Assembly: GCF_019880245.1 (NCBI RefSeq)
Contig: NZ_CP082286.1
Span: 886,521 to 950,520, forward strand
Direction: 5' to 3'
Source: Halobaculum roseum
GTDB lineage: Archaea > Halobacteriota > Halobacteria > Halobacteriales > Haloferacaceae
DNA: 64,000 bases
Part shown: piece after piece, positions 48,594 to 57,135 of the stretch
How positions within the stretch are numbered: position 1 is the stretch's first letter
Layout of the letters: each line of letters starts with the position of its first letter
The notes under the pieces: model-generated
The model's database searches: none
Told to the model about the DNA's origin: nothing
What the model saw: only the letters and a program-made list of their open reading frames with translations
Position numbers and translations under genes: made by a program

Positions 48594-49139
48594 ATGGCAC
48601 GCGTTCCGTCCGTCGACCCGGAGGAGTTACCCGAGGAGTACCGCGATCTCGTCATCTCGAAGCTGCAGGGCAAGCCCGTGAACGTCTACGCCGCCCTCGG
48701 CAACAACCCCGAAGTGCTTGCGGGCACCCGCGCGTTCCTCTCGTCGCTGTGGGAGTCCAGCGGCCTCCCGGACCGCGAGCGCGAGCTCGTGATCCTGCTG
48801 GCGTCCGCCGAGAACGGCTGTCGCTACGAGTGGCACCAGCACGTCCGCATCGGCGGCGACGCGGGCGTCACCCGCGAGGAGATGGCCGCCATCGCCGACG
48901 GCGACTTCGACGCCTTCGACGACGGGGAGGCGCTGCTCCTTCGGTACGCCCACGCCGCCCTCGGCCGCGAGGTCGACGACGCGCTCCACGACGAGTTCGT
49001 CGCCGCCCGCGACGAGTCGACGGCCGTCGGCGTCGCGTCGCTGGCGAACGGCTACTCCTCCCTGGCGGGCGTTATCGACGCACTCGGCGTCGAGTTGGAG
49101 GAAGGGGAGGAGTTCGCGGGCTGGGATCCCCGGGAGTAG
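48594..49139 (+). CDS. Carboxymuconolactone decarboxylase family protein
   Basis: A 181-residue alpha-helical protein related to gamma-carboxymuconolactone decarboxylase and AhpD. It shows SSGLPDRERELVILLASAENGC, RYEWHQHVRIGGDAGVTREEM and a final SLAGVIDALGVE. The EWxxH element is typical. The redox CxxC pair of AhpD is not present (only one Cys), so a peroxidase role is unlikely. The function could be ring-lactone chemistry or be non-catalytic. It is divergent from menA and convergent with menB. Confidence 0.85.
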   Translation: MARVPSVDPEELPEEYRDLVISKLQGKPVNVYAALGNNPEVLAGTRAFLSSLWESSGLPDRERELVILLASAENGCRYEWHQHVRIGGDAGVTREEMAAIADGDFDAFDDGEALLLRYAHAALGREVDDALHDEFVAARDESTAVGVASLANGYSSLAGVIDALGVELEEGEEFAGWDPRE

Positions 49140-49330
49140 CCGGCACGGTCGCGGTGGCGTTGCTGTCGCGGTTTCGGTGCGGTAGCGGTGCGGGAGTCAC
49201 CAGCGGTCGTACCGCGAGCGAGGCCGTAGGCCGAGCGAGCGGCGTTTTGGCATGAACGGGTTTTGCGGGGGTCTGGCCGCAGCGGGCGGCTTCGCCGCCC
49301 GCGAGGACATGCCCCCGCAAAAGAGGTTCG
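49140..49330. terminator. Structured convergent spacer with nested hairpins
   Basis: Gene-free space between two convergent genes. TTTTGCGGGGG (49261-49271) is the perfect inverse complement of CCCCCGCAAAA (49312-49322). Between them GCGGGCGGC (49282-49290) pairs with GCCGCCCGC (49294-49302) around TTC. The structure could end transcription of both convergent genes. It may alternatively be a copy of a dispersed intergenic element. Confidence 0.55.
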
Positions 49331-50308
49331 TTAGTAGTGCCAGGGGTAGTCGCTGAAGTCCTGCTCCCTGCCTTCTAAAAACGCGTCCCGCCCCTCCTGC
49401 GCCTCCGGCGTCATGTACGCCAGCCGGGTCGCCTCGCCGGCGAACACCTGCTGGCCGACCATCCCGTCGTCGGTCATGTTGAACGCGTACTTCAGCATCC
49501 GCATCGCCGTCGGCGACTTGCTCGTCATCTCGTCGGCCCACTCCAGGGCGACCTCCTCCAACTCGTCGTGGGGGATCGCCTCGTTCGCCATCCCCATATC
49601 GACGGCCTCCTCGGCCGAGTAGGTCTTCCCGCGGAAGAACACCTCGCGGGCCTTCTTCTGGCCGACCTGCTTGGCGAGGTAGGCGGAGCCGAAGCCGCCG
49701 TCGAAGCTCGCCACGTCCGGGTCCGTCTGGAGGAACTTCGCGTGCTCGTCGCTGGCGAGCGTGAGGTCACAGATCACGTGCAGGGAGTGGCCGCCGCCGA
49801 CCGCCCAGCCCGGGACCACGGCGACGACCGGCTTGGGCATGAAGCGGATGAGCCGCTGGACTTCGAGGATGTGCAGGCGGCCGGCCTTCGCCTCCCGCAC
49901 CAACTCGTCGTCGGACTCGTCGGCCTCGTCGTCGTCGCGGTACTCGTAGCCCGACTCGCCGCGGACCGACTGGTCGCCGCCCGCGCAGAACGCCCAGCCG
50001 CCGTCCTTCGGGGAGGGCCCGTTCCCCGTCAGCAGGACGCAGCCGATGTCCGCCCGCTTGCGGGCGTCGTCGAGCGCGGCGTACAGCTCGTCGACGGTGC
50101 CGGGGCGGAACGCGTTGCGCTTCTCCGGGCGGTCGAACGCGATGCGGACGGTCGGCGAGTCGACCGCGCGGTGGTAGGTGATGTCGTCGAACGCCTCGCT
50201 GCCGTCGACCGGCTCCCACCTATCGGGGTCGAATATCTCCGAGACGGCGTCGCTGCCGGCGTCGCCGCCGCCGTCCGTCGCGTGGTCCGCGTCGTCGCTG
50301 TCGCTCAT
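49331..50308 (-). CDS. menB: 1,4-Dihydroxy-2-naphthoyl-CoA synthase
   Basis: Crotonase-fold enzyme of 325 residues that cyclises o-succinylbenzoyl-CoA in menaquinone synthesis. An acidic N-terminal leader (MSDSDDADHATDGGGDAG) precedes EIFDPDRWEPVDG. Motifs are VRIAFDRPEKRNAFRPGTVDEL, AFCAGGDQSVRGESGYEY, VPGWAVGGGHSLHVICDLT, and FDGGFGSAYLAKQVGQKKA, all strongly MenB-like. Haloarchaeal insertions near residue 130-150 are acidic. The neighbouring upstream gene (50377) is separated by 68 bases. The men genes here are dispersed over about 8 kb and on one strand. Confidence 0.96.
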   Translation of the reverse strand: MSDSDDADHATDGGGDAGSDAVSEIFDPDRWEPVDGSEAFDDITYHRAVDSPTVRIAFDRPEKRNAFRPGTVDELYAALDDARKRADIGCVLLTGNGPSPKDGGWAFCAGGDQSVRGESGYEYRDDDEADESDDELVREAKAGRLHILEVQRLIRFMPKPVVAVVPGWAVGGGHSLHVICDLTLASDEHAKFLQTDPDVASFDGGFGSAYLAKQVGQKKAREVFFRGKTYSAEEAVDMGMANEAIPHDELEEVALEWADEMTSKSPTAMRMLKYAFNMTDDGMVGQQVFAGEATRLAYMTPEAQEGRDAFLEGREQDFSDYPWHY

Positions 50309-50376
50309 GCTCGAACGCGCGGCGGGAGTCCGCAAAAAGGTGCGCGTGTCGGGGTCGATCGCCGACGACGCCGCGG

Positions 50377-50928
50377 TCACCTGCTCCGCCGGTTCCGTTC
50401 CCTGTCGGCGCGCAGGCTGTTCCAGTCCTGCGGGCGGGCCCGCGGTCCGCCGCCGGTGAGGCGCACGACCGCGGCCGCGACGACGGGGAAGCCGAGTCCG
50501 AGCGCGAGGCCGAGCGTCCCCGCGACAGTCAGCGAGACCGCGGATTCTCCCCAGCCGGGGGGCGCCCCGGCGGTCGCCAGCGCCGCGATCGCGACGATCG
50601 CGAGGTTGTAATAGCCGACGCGGGCGAGCAGCGGCCGACGGCTGCCGTCGGGCCACGGGGGGATCCCGCGGCGACCGTCGCCGCCCGAGAGGCGGTTCCC
50701 GCGGACGACCGCGAGGCCGACGACGAGCGCGACGTAGCCCGCGAGCATCGCGGTCGAGTCCCCCGGCGGGACCGACAGCGCGGCCCACAGCAGCGACGGC
50801 ACCGCGATCAGCGCGTGCTCGCCCAGGGCGTCGAACGTATCCTCGAGGAACCGCCCCAGGGCGTCCGTCCGCTCGCGCGGCCGAAGCTTGCGTCGCTCCG
50901 TCGACTCGTCGGTCCCGCGTGAGCCCAT
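50377..50928 (-). CDS. Unidentified membrane protein near menaquinone genes
   Basis: A 183-residue protein with a basic N-terminus (MGSRGTDESTERRKLRPRERT) and about four hydrophobic segments (HALIAVPSLLWAALSV, LAGYVALVVGLAVVRG, VGYYNLAIVAIAALATAG and VAGTLGLALGLGFPVVAAAVVRL). It ends in a basic RERNRRSR tail. I do not recognise the family. It is on the same strand as menB with a short gap and probably shares its transcript. Confidence 0.75.
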   Translation of the reverse strand: MGSRGTDESTERRKLRPRERTDALGRFLEDTFDALGEHALIAVPSLLWAALSVPPGDSTAMLAGYVALVVGLAVVRGNRLSGGDGRRGIPPWPDGSRRPLLARVGYYNLAIVAIAALATAGAPPGWGESAVSLTVAGTLGLALGLGFPVVAAAVVRLTGGGPRARPQDWNSLRADRERNRRSR

Positions 50929-51005
50929 ACCCCACCATCCGGGCCGCCGTCTCAAAAACCGTCGCCCCACAAAGCCCATGGGTCGCCGCCGCAGTCGGCC
51001 GTACG

Positions 51006-52349
51006 ATGCCCTCCAGACGCGACACGCTCGGTCTCTGCGGCGGCGCGCTCCTCGGGCTCTCCGGCTGTATCGGCCCCGAGGGCGGACGCACGGGGACCGC
51101 ACGAACGGACGACCGAACGGACGGATCGGACGACCCGAACGGGGACCCGACGACCGAGGATCCGGACACCGACTCCCCCGACCCCGGAACCGGCATCGAG
51201 GTCGAGGGCGGGTCGCTCGCGTGGGAGCGCGCCTTCGGCGAGGACCTCGTCTCCGAGCCGGCGTTCGTCGACGGGACCGTCGCGGTCGCCGTCGGCACGG
51301 ACGTGGTCGGGATCGACGCGGCCACCGGCGAGACCGCGTGGACGTTCGAAACGGCCGTCACGCTCGACGGCGACTACGAGTACGGTCGACCGACAGCAGA
51401 CCTCCGCGTGCGCGACGGCACGCTGTACGCGCTTGTCGGGATCAGCGTCGGCACCGGCGCCCACGACCACGTGCTGCACGCGCTGACGGCCGACGGCGAC
51501 GAACGGTGGCGCTTCGGAACCGGCGTCTCCGGCTTCCACTCGTTCATCGGCTTCGGCGACGGCGCCGTCGTCGTGGCGACGAACGACGACGCGATCAGCG
51601 CCGAACGGGACCACGCCGTCTTCGCGATCGAGACGGCCACCGGCGACGAGCGGTGGAGGGACGAAAGCGGCGACGCGATGGGCGGCGCCGTCGGCGACGG
51701 CGTCGCGCTCGTGGAGGCGGACCGCGCCGTCGACTGTTTCGACCTCGAAACGGGCGAGCGTCGCTTCCGCTACGAGGCGCCCGAGGACGCGCGCGCGACC
51801 GCGACGGCCGTCGGCGACGGGCGCGCCTTCGTCGTCCTCGACCGCTACGATCCCGGGCCGGATCAGGCGACGATGGAGGTGGTGTCGACGGCCGACGGGA
51901 GCGCGCGGTGGAATCTCGCCGGGGAGGTCGTGACATCGGTGCGCTACCGCGGCGACTGTTACATCGGCGGCGAGCGCGTCGCCCGCCTCGGCCCCGACGG
52001 AACCGAGCGCTGGTCGTACGACGGCGGCGGCCCCGTCTATCACGCGCCGTTCGATGCGGAGGCCCTCTACACCGTCTCCGAGTCGCGGGTCGTCTCGCTC
52101 GCGCGGGACTCGGGAACCGAACGGTGGGACGCCGAGGCGACCGATCTCGCGATCCCTCGCGTCCGCGCCGGCGACGCGGTCGTCTCCGCCGACGGCGACG
52201 CGCGAACCTTGTTCGCCCATGACGCCGGCGACGGGGCCGAGCTGTGGCGCGCGACGCTCCCCGGCGGCTACCCGCCGACGCCGACGGCCGGCCCCGACGG
52301 CGCGTACGTCGCGACCACCGTGGGCGGCGTCGGAAAGATCGGTTTCTGA
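51006..52349 (+). CDS. PQQ-like beta-propeller lipoprotein
   Basis: A 447-residue surface lipoprotein. A Tat-type signal with RR and lipobox CysGly (MPSRRDTLGLCGGALLGLSGC, Cys21) is followed by a Thr/Asp-rich linker (about 22-75). The remainder is an eight-bladed type beta-propeller: repeated blades end in W-strands such as GETAWTFETAV, ERWRFGTGV, ERWRDESGD, ARWNLAGEV, ERWSYDGGG, ERWDAEATD and ELWRATLPG. Haloarchaeal members lack PQQ-enzyme catalytic residues and probably act as scaffolds or binding proteins. It is divergent from the unidentified membrane gene and convergent with menD. Confidence 0.9.
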   Translation: MPSRRDTLGLCGGALLGLSGCIGPEGGRTGTARTDDRTDGSDDPNGDPTTEDPDTDSPDPGTGIEVEGGSLAWERAFGEDLVSEPAFVDGTVAVAVGTDVVGIDAATGETAWTFETAVTLDGDYEYGRPTADLRVRDGTLYALVGISVGTGAHDHVLHALTADGDERWRFGTGVSGFHSFIGFGDGAVVVATNDDAISAERDHAVFAIETATGDERWRDESGDAMGGAVGDGVALVEADRAVDCFDLETGERRFRYEAPEDARATATAVGDGRAFVVLDRYDPGPDQATMEVVSTADGSARWNLAGEVVTSVRYRGDCYIGGERVARLGPDGTERWSYDGGGPVYHAPFDAEALYTVSESRVVSLARDSGTERWDAEATDLAIPRVRAGDAVVSADGDARTLFAHDAGDGAELWRATLPGGYPPTPTAGPDGAYVATTVGGVGKIGF

Positions 52350-52376
52350 GCCCCGGGGTCGCGACGGCCCGCCGAC

Positions 52377-54203
52377 TCAGTCGAGGTCTGCGACGCGCTC
52401 GGCCACCTCGTCGGCGATCTCCTCGCGCACGCGGTGGCTCGCCTCCGCGTCGCTCACGACCTCGATCACGTCGGTCCCCGCGCTCGCGACGCTCTGGCAG
52501 TACAGGTCGCGAAAGCCCTCGCGGTCGTCGCCGTCGACGCGCGCGAACGACAGGTCGTACAGGTCCTCGGTCGGCTCGAAGTCGAGGTCGTGGGGCGTCT
52601 TGAACTGCCCCGTGAACGGCGGGTCGAAGTCCTCGATGGGGAGCATGTGGAAGATACCGCCGCCGTCGTTGTTGATCAGGACCACCGTCGCGTCCACGTC
52701 ACACCGCTCCAGCGCGAGCAGGCCGTTCATGTCGTGGTAGTACGCCAGGTCCCCCGTCACGAGCGTCAGGTCGTCGGTCGTCGCCGACCCGGCGCCCAGC
52801 GCCGTCGAGACGACCCCGTCGATGCCGGAGGCGCCGCGGTTGCCGAGCATCGTCAGCCCCTTGGCCGCGGGGGCGGCGAAGCGGTCGGCGTCGCGGACGG
52901 GCATCGAGTTCGAGACGAACACGGTCGACGGCTCCGGGGCGAGCTCGGCCACGTGGGCGAGCACGCGCCCCTCGAAGAAGCGACCCTCGCCGGCGGCGTC
53001 GCCGGCGACGGACTCGACGGCGTCCCAGTGGGCGGCCTCGGCGGCCTCCCAGCGCTCGCGCCACGTCGTCGAGTCGGAGTCGGAGTCGGAGCCGGAAGCG
53101 CCCCCGGCCCCGCCGGCTCCCACCTGCCGCGAGAGCGCGCCACAGAGCCGCGACGGGTCGGCGACCACGAGGTCCGTCGCCGTGAACTCGGCCTCGCGCC
53201 AGGCGCCGGCGGGGTCGACGAGCAGTTGCCGGGCGTCGGTACTCGCGAGGTACTTGCGCAGCGGCTTCGAGGTCGGGGAGGCCCCGAACCGGAGCACGAC
53301 CTCCGGCTCGGGCCAGTCGTCGGGCGCGCCGTTCGCGAGGAAGCCGTCGTAGCCGCCGAGGACCGGGGCGACCCGGACGGACGAGCCGAACCGAAGGCCC
53401 GAGACCGGGTCCGCGAGCACGGGGAAGCCGGTCGCGTGCGCCAGCGCGGTGACCGCCTGCGGGTCCGGGCCGGGCGGGTCCGCGGGGCCGGCGACGATCA
53501 GGCCGCGCTCGGCGTCGAGGGCGCGCGCGAGGCGCTGAAGGTCGCGGTCGTCGGGCATCGGGTGCCCGGCGGTCGTCGAGACGAACGCGCGGTCGCCGTC
53601 GCGACCCGCGGCGGCGAGCGCCGGGAGGTCGGCCGGCACGTCACCGTCGACCTCAACCGGCTCCAGCGGCTTTCGGAACGGGACGTTCAGGTGGACCGGC
53701 CCGGCGGGGGTGCCCTCGGCGGTCGACACGGCGCGCGCGAGATCGGTGCGCAGCGAGCGGAGCTTGCGGTCGTCGGCCTCCGGCTCCGGGAGGTCCTTGT
53801 ACCAGCGGACGGCGTCGCCGTACAGCTTCTCCTGGTCGACGGTCTGGTTCGCACCGGAGTCGCGCAGCTCCGGGGGTCGGTCCGCGGTCAGGAGGAGCAT
53901 CGGCACCCGGGAGTTCGCGGCCTCCATCACGGCGGGGTGGAAGTTCGCGGCGGCGGTGCCGGAGGTGCACACCAGCGGGGTCACCTCGCCGGTTCGGCGG
54001 GCGCGGCCGAGCGCGAAGAACGCGGAGGCGCGCTCGTCGAGGTGGGAGAAGACGTGGATGTCGGGGTGGTCGGCGAACGCGACGGTGAGGGGGGTCGAGC
54101 GCGATCCGGGGGTGATGCAGACTGCGTCGACGCCGGCGGCGGCGAGCTCGTCGGCGACGGCGCGGCCCCACAGCGCGTTCCGGTTCGGGGCGTGTCCGGT
54201 CAT
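52377..54203 (-). CDS. menD: SEPHCHC synthase
   Basis: Thiamine-diphosphate enzyme of 608 residues that joins 2-oxoglutarate with isochorismate in menaquinone synthesis. The N-terminal Glu is in ADELAAAGVDAVCITPGSRSTPL, and the cofactor motif runs GDLAYYHDMNGLLAL to VVLINNDGGGIFHML. The conserved FVSNSMPVRDADRFA and GNRGASGIDGVVSTALG are present. A Ser/Asp-rich spacer near residue 390 (SDSDSDST) is a halophilic insertion. The spacer upstream is shared with DUF5789 on the other strand. No isochorismate synthase (menF) is in the window. Confidence 0.96.
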   Translation of the reverse strand: MTGHAPNRNALWGRAVADELAAAGVDAVCITPGSRSTPLTVAFADHPDIHVFSHLDERASAFFALGRARRTGEVTPLVCTSGTAAANFHPAVMEAANSRVPMLLLTADRPPELRDSGANQTVDQEKLYGDAVRWYKDLPEPEADDRKLRSLRTDLARAVSTAEGTPAGPVHLNVPFRKPLEPVEVDGDVPADLPALAAAGRDGDRAFVSTTAGHPMPDDRDLQRLARALDAERGLIVAGPADPPGPDPQAVTALAHATGFPVLADPVSGLRFGSSVRVAPVLGGYDGFLANGAPDDWPEPEVVLRFGASPTSKPLRKYLASTDARQLLVDPAGAWREAEFTATDLVVADPSRLCGALSRQVGAGGAGGASGSDSDSDSTTWRERWEAAEAAHWDAVESVAGDAAGEGRFFEGRVLAHVAELAPEPSTVFVSNSMPVRDADRFAAPAAKGLTMLGNRGASGIDGVVSTALGAGSATTDDLTLVTGDLAYYHDMNGLLALERCDVDATVVLINNDGGGIFHMLPIEDFDPPFTGQFKTPHDLDFEPTEDLYDLSFARVDGDDREGFRDLYCQSVASAGTDVIEVVSDAEASHRVREEIADEVAERVADLD

Positions 54204-54355
54204 GTGCCGGGGTTCGGCCGGGGCGCGGATAAACGGGGCGTGTCCGGATCGAGGCGCCGTCGGCGACCGTCTCGGGAACGACGGAGTCACCCGCGTAGCT
54301 AGCCGACAGTAACCCGGGAACCAGACACTTGTCCGGAACTCGCGTGTCTCCGTCC

Positions 54356-54640
54356 ATGCGACTCTCGGAGGCCCGCGAGGCGTTCGCCGACCGGCTGACG
54401 TTCCCGATAGACCGCGAGACCGTGATCGAGCGCGTCGGCGACGTGACGCTCGACGCGCCGAACGGCGAGAACACGACCGTCGCGGCCGTGCTCGACCGGT
54501 CGGACCCGACGACCTACGAGTCGGTCGAGGAGCTCCACGACACGCTCGTCGGCCTCGTCGACGACGCGTTCATCGGACGCAAGTACTACGACGACCGCGG
54601 CGACCAGACGGGGATCCCCACCGATCAGGAGTCGTTCTGA
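54356..54640 (+). CDS. DUF5789 family protein
   Basis: A 94-residue haloarchaeal protein starting MRLSEAREAFADRL, with VIERVGDVTLDAPNGENTTV and a C-terminal AFIGRKYYDDRGDQTG. The pattern is that of DUF5789. The fold is probably a small helical domain resembling DUF2795. Function unknown; paralogues are common in this class. A frame extending upstream to TTG was rejected because it lacks conserved residues. Confidence 0.78.
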   Translation: MRLSEAREAFADRLTFPIDRETVIERVGDVTLDAPNGENTTVAAVLDRSDPTTYESVEELHDTLVGLVDDAFIGRKYYDDRGDQTGIPTDQESF

Positions 54641-54665
54641 CCGGCCGCCCGGCGGCGGCGGGTTC

Positions 54666-55094
54666 TCAGGCGACGAGCCGGCCGTGTTCGACCTTCATGC
54701 ATCGGTCCTGCGTCGTCAGCAGACCGGCGTCGTCGGCGCGCGCGAGCGCCTCGTCGTCGGTGATGCCGAGCTGGAGCCACAGCCCCTCGACATCGCCGCG
54801 GTCCTCGCGACGCGTGAGCACGTCGTCGACGATGCCCGCGACCTCGTCGCTCGGACGGAACACGTCGACCAGCGCGATCTCCTCCTCCACGTCCGCCAGC
54901 GAGTCGTACGCCTCGCGGCCGAGGATCTCGTCGGCGTAGGGGTTCACCGGGATCACCTCGTAGCCGTGCTCCTGCAGGTACTTCGGGATGTCGTGGGCGG
55001 CCTTGCCGGACGTGCTCGAACAGCCGACGACCGCGACGGGATCCATCGAGAGCAGTTCGCGCAGGCCGTCGTCGTCGGTGACTGGCATACCCAT
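54666..55094 (-). CDS. CoA-binding domain protein
   Basis: A 142-residue Rossmann-type protein resembling the CoA-binding domain of succinyl-CoA synthetase alpha. It shows VAVVGCSSTSGKAAHDIPKYLQEHGYEVIPVNP with the nucleotide-binding GCSSTSGK loop, VDVFRPSDEV and WLQLGITDDEA. The C-terminal QDRCMKVEHGRL is usual in this family, which is often of unknown role (YccU-like). The start is either of two near ATGs (55094 or 55088). Confidence 0.88.
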   Translation of the reverse strand: MGMPVTDDDGLRELLSMDPVAVVGCSSTSGKAAHDIPKYLQEHGYEVIPVNPYADEILGREAYDSLADVEEEIALVDVFRPSDEVAGIVDDVLTRREDRGDVEGLWLQLGITDDEALARADDAGLLTTQDRCMKVEHGRLVA

Positions 55095-55527
55095 ACCTGC
55101 GTCGTGTCGAGCCAAAAGGGTTCGTGCGTCGGCCGAACTCAGGTTCTGGCGCGCGCCGGCGCGGCTCCGTCCGCGCCGGACGCGCGCGAGGGGCGAGGTG
55201 CGAGCCGGAGGCGAGCACCGAGTCGGCTGGGGAGGCTCACGTGAACGGAGTGAACGTGAGTTCGTCGGAGTTTGCTCCGACGTAAGTGTGGCTGCGGTGC
55301 GGTCGCGGCGGGTGGGACTGAAAGGGGCCGCGTCGCTCGCGGATCGAGGCGACGAAAGCACGCGAGGGAGCGAAGCGACCGAGCGCGCGCAGCGAGCCGC
55401 AGACCGCGAGCGACGCGGGGGCTTTCGAGGACGATATCGACCGGACCTCGACGAGGTAGTGGCGAGGCGCTCATCGACAGCACCTCGGTCGAGAACCACC
55501 GGAACAGAAGCCGAACGGACCCGACTA
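55095..55527. repeat. Gene-free spacer rich in inverted and purine-alternating repeats
   Basis: A 433-base region between two minus-strand genes. No convincing gene; apparent frames are Arg-rich and unlike halophilic proteins. CTCACGT at 55236-55242 faces ACGTGAG at 55254-55260. CGTCGGAG (55263-55270), TTTG, CTCCGACG (55275-55282) make an 8-bp hairpin with a 4-base loop. Downstream (about 55330-55420) the sequence is dominated by GCGAGCG/GCGACG-type words. It looks like a dispersed haloarchaeal intergenic repeat, possibly REP-like. Genome-wide copies were not searched. Confidence 0.5.
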
Positions 55528-56136
55528 CTACGCGTTCGCCAGCCGAACCGACGGCTCGCCGTCCTCGCTGGTCTCGATGATGCCGTCGAACAGCTGCTTC
55601 AGCGTGTTCATCGTCTGGTCGTCGTGGGCCGTCGAGTCGATGCAGTACAGCCCGAGCCCGTCGACGCTCTGGACCCGACCGGTGAACACGTGGAGGAAGC
55701 GGAACACGGTCTGGAGGTCCGAGTACATGAGCAGCGTCGACAACGAGTGAACCATCACGCGGTTCTTCCGGATGCCACGGTCCTTGTAGAACGCCTCCAG
55801 GAACGACGAGAGCTTGATCCCGATGCCGGTCATGTCGACCGGCGAGGAGGTGTACTTGATCCGGTCGCTGTCGCGCACGTCGTTGACGCCCTGCTGACGG
55901 GTGACGGTGTCGACGACGGCGACCGGGCGGCCCTCGTACTGCTCGCGCTTGGCGAACTGCTTGAGCAGGCGGTCGGCCGAGTCCTTGGTCGTCACCATGA
56001 TCGCCCCCTCGTCGTTGCGCGTTCCCTCCGCGAGCACGTCGAGCGCGAGGTCGCGCTTCCCGCTCAGGGGCGGCCCGGTGAGAAGCACGTTCGACCCGGG
56101 CTCGATCTCGGTCCCGAGGGCCTCGACCTCATACAT
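55528..56136 (-). CDS. RecA-superfamily (RAD55/KaiC-like) ATPase
   Basis: A 202-residue P-loop protein. Walker A reads GPPLSGKRD (21-29) with Arg28 after the lysine, where Ser or Thr is normal. Walker-B-like MVHSLSTLLMYSDLQTVFRFLHV follows near residue 125, and GLGLYCIDSTAHDDQTM near 165. No HTH or sensor domain is present. Related haloarchaeal proteins (HTR-like or RAD55-type) are signalling or regulatory ATPases of unknown mechanism. The unusual Walker A may abolish or change Mg-ATP binding. It is separated from the prenyltransferase by 153 bases. Confidence 0.85.
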   Translation of the reverse strand: MYEVEALGTEIEPGSNVLLTGPPLSGKRDLALDVLAEGTRNDEGAIMVTTKDSADRLLKQFAKREQYEGRPVAVVDTVTRQQGVNDVRDSDRIKYTSSPVDMTGIGIKLSSFLEAFYKDRGIRKNRVMVHSLSTLLMYSDLQTVFRFLHVFTGRVQSVDGLGLYCIDSTAHDDQTMNTLKQLFDGIIETSEDGEPSVRLANA

Positions 56137-56289
56137 GGGGTGCCCCCGCGGACCGATCGGCGCAGACGGCGCGCTCTCGCGGGCTCGTCGTTCGCTCCGT
56201 CTCGCCGGGAGTCATCCAACTACCTCTTGGTTGCTGTGAGCCGGTATTATTCTTTATGATTGGTTGGACGACGTGACGGGCCTCCACGG

Positions 56290-57135
56290 CTATCCCACCA
56301 CCGTCGCGACCCGGCCCGCGACGAACGCCGCCGCCGCCAGGAACGTGCCGCGTTTGATCCACCGCTGTGCCGTCCCCGGGTCCCGAAACCCCCACGCGGT
56401 CGCCCCCAGCATCGCCGCGTCCGCCGGGAGGACGACCGCCAGATACGCGAGGCCGAAGGTGCCGTCGACGTACGGGACCGCGCTCGCCAGCGTCGCCGCC
56501 GCCATCGCGACCGTCGCGAGCGCCAGCGCCCGGCGCTCCCCGGCGACGATGGGGAGCGTCCGCAGCCCCTCCTCGCGGTCGCCGGCCACGTCCTCCACGT
56601 CCTTCACCACCTCGCGGGCGAACGTCGCCGTCGCGGCCAGCCCGAACAGCGTCGGCGTCGGCGCCGCGATCGGCCCGACCGCCGCGGCGCCGAACAGGAA
56701 CGTCGAGCCGGTGAGATACGCGACGACGAGGTTCCCCACCGCCGGTAGCCCCTTGAACAGCTGCGTGTACGCAAGCAGCGCCAGGAGGTTCACCACCGCG
56801 ATCGCCAGCGCCAGGGTCGGCAGCGACAGCGCCGCGGCGGTCGCGATCAGGAACAGGGCGGCCGCGAACGTGGCGGCCGCACGCGCGGAGACGCGGCCGC
56901 TCGGGATCGGACGGTCCGGACGATTCACGGCGTCGATGTCCCGGTCGAAGTAGTCGTTGACCGCGTTGCCCGCGCCCGTCGCCGCCGCGGTCGCGACCAC
57001 GGCGAGCGTGACGGCCCACGGGCTGTCGAGCCCGCCGGCGACGAACGAGCCGACGAACGTGAGCACGCCCGCGGCGACCGCGTTGCCGACGCGGGCGAGC
57101 TCGAGGTAGCCGCCGATCGTCCGTGTCGCGTTCAT
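56290..57135 (-). CDS. Geranylgeranylglycerol-phosphate geranylgeranyltransferase
   Basis: UbiA-family membrane enzyme of 281 residues that adds the second geranylgeranyl chain in archaeal ether-lipid synthesis (DGGGP synthase). The start MNATRTIGGYLELARVGNA and the Asp-rich motif NAVNDYFDRDIDAVNRPDRPIP are diagnostic, with the second motif REVVKDVEDVAGDREEGLRTLP. Eight to nine helices are visible. It is distinct from MenA at 47496. The upstream 344-base spacer toward the tRNA holds a strong TATA-like element of uncertain target. Confidence 0.93.
   Translation of the reverse strand: MNATRTIGGYLELARVGNAVAAGVLTFVGSFVAGGLDSPWAVTLAVVATAAATGAGNAVNDYFDRDIDAVNRPDRPIPSGRVSARAAATFAAALFLIATAAALSLPTLALAIAVVNLLALLAYTQLFKGLPAVGNLVVAYLTGSTFLFGAAAVGPIAAPTPTLFGLAATATFAREVVKDVEDVAGDREEGLRTLPIVAGERRALALATVAMAAATLASAVPYVDGTFGLAYLAVVLPADAAMLGATAWGFRDPGTAQRWIKRGTFLAAAAFVAGRVATVVG

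Noticed and set aside
49331-51361. 676-codon extension of menB to 51361
   Set aside because: Upstream residues are antisense to the PQQ protein and a frame-shifted reading of the membrane gene; menB starts at 50308 with an acidic leader typical of haloarchaea.
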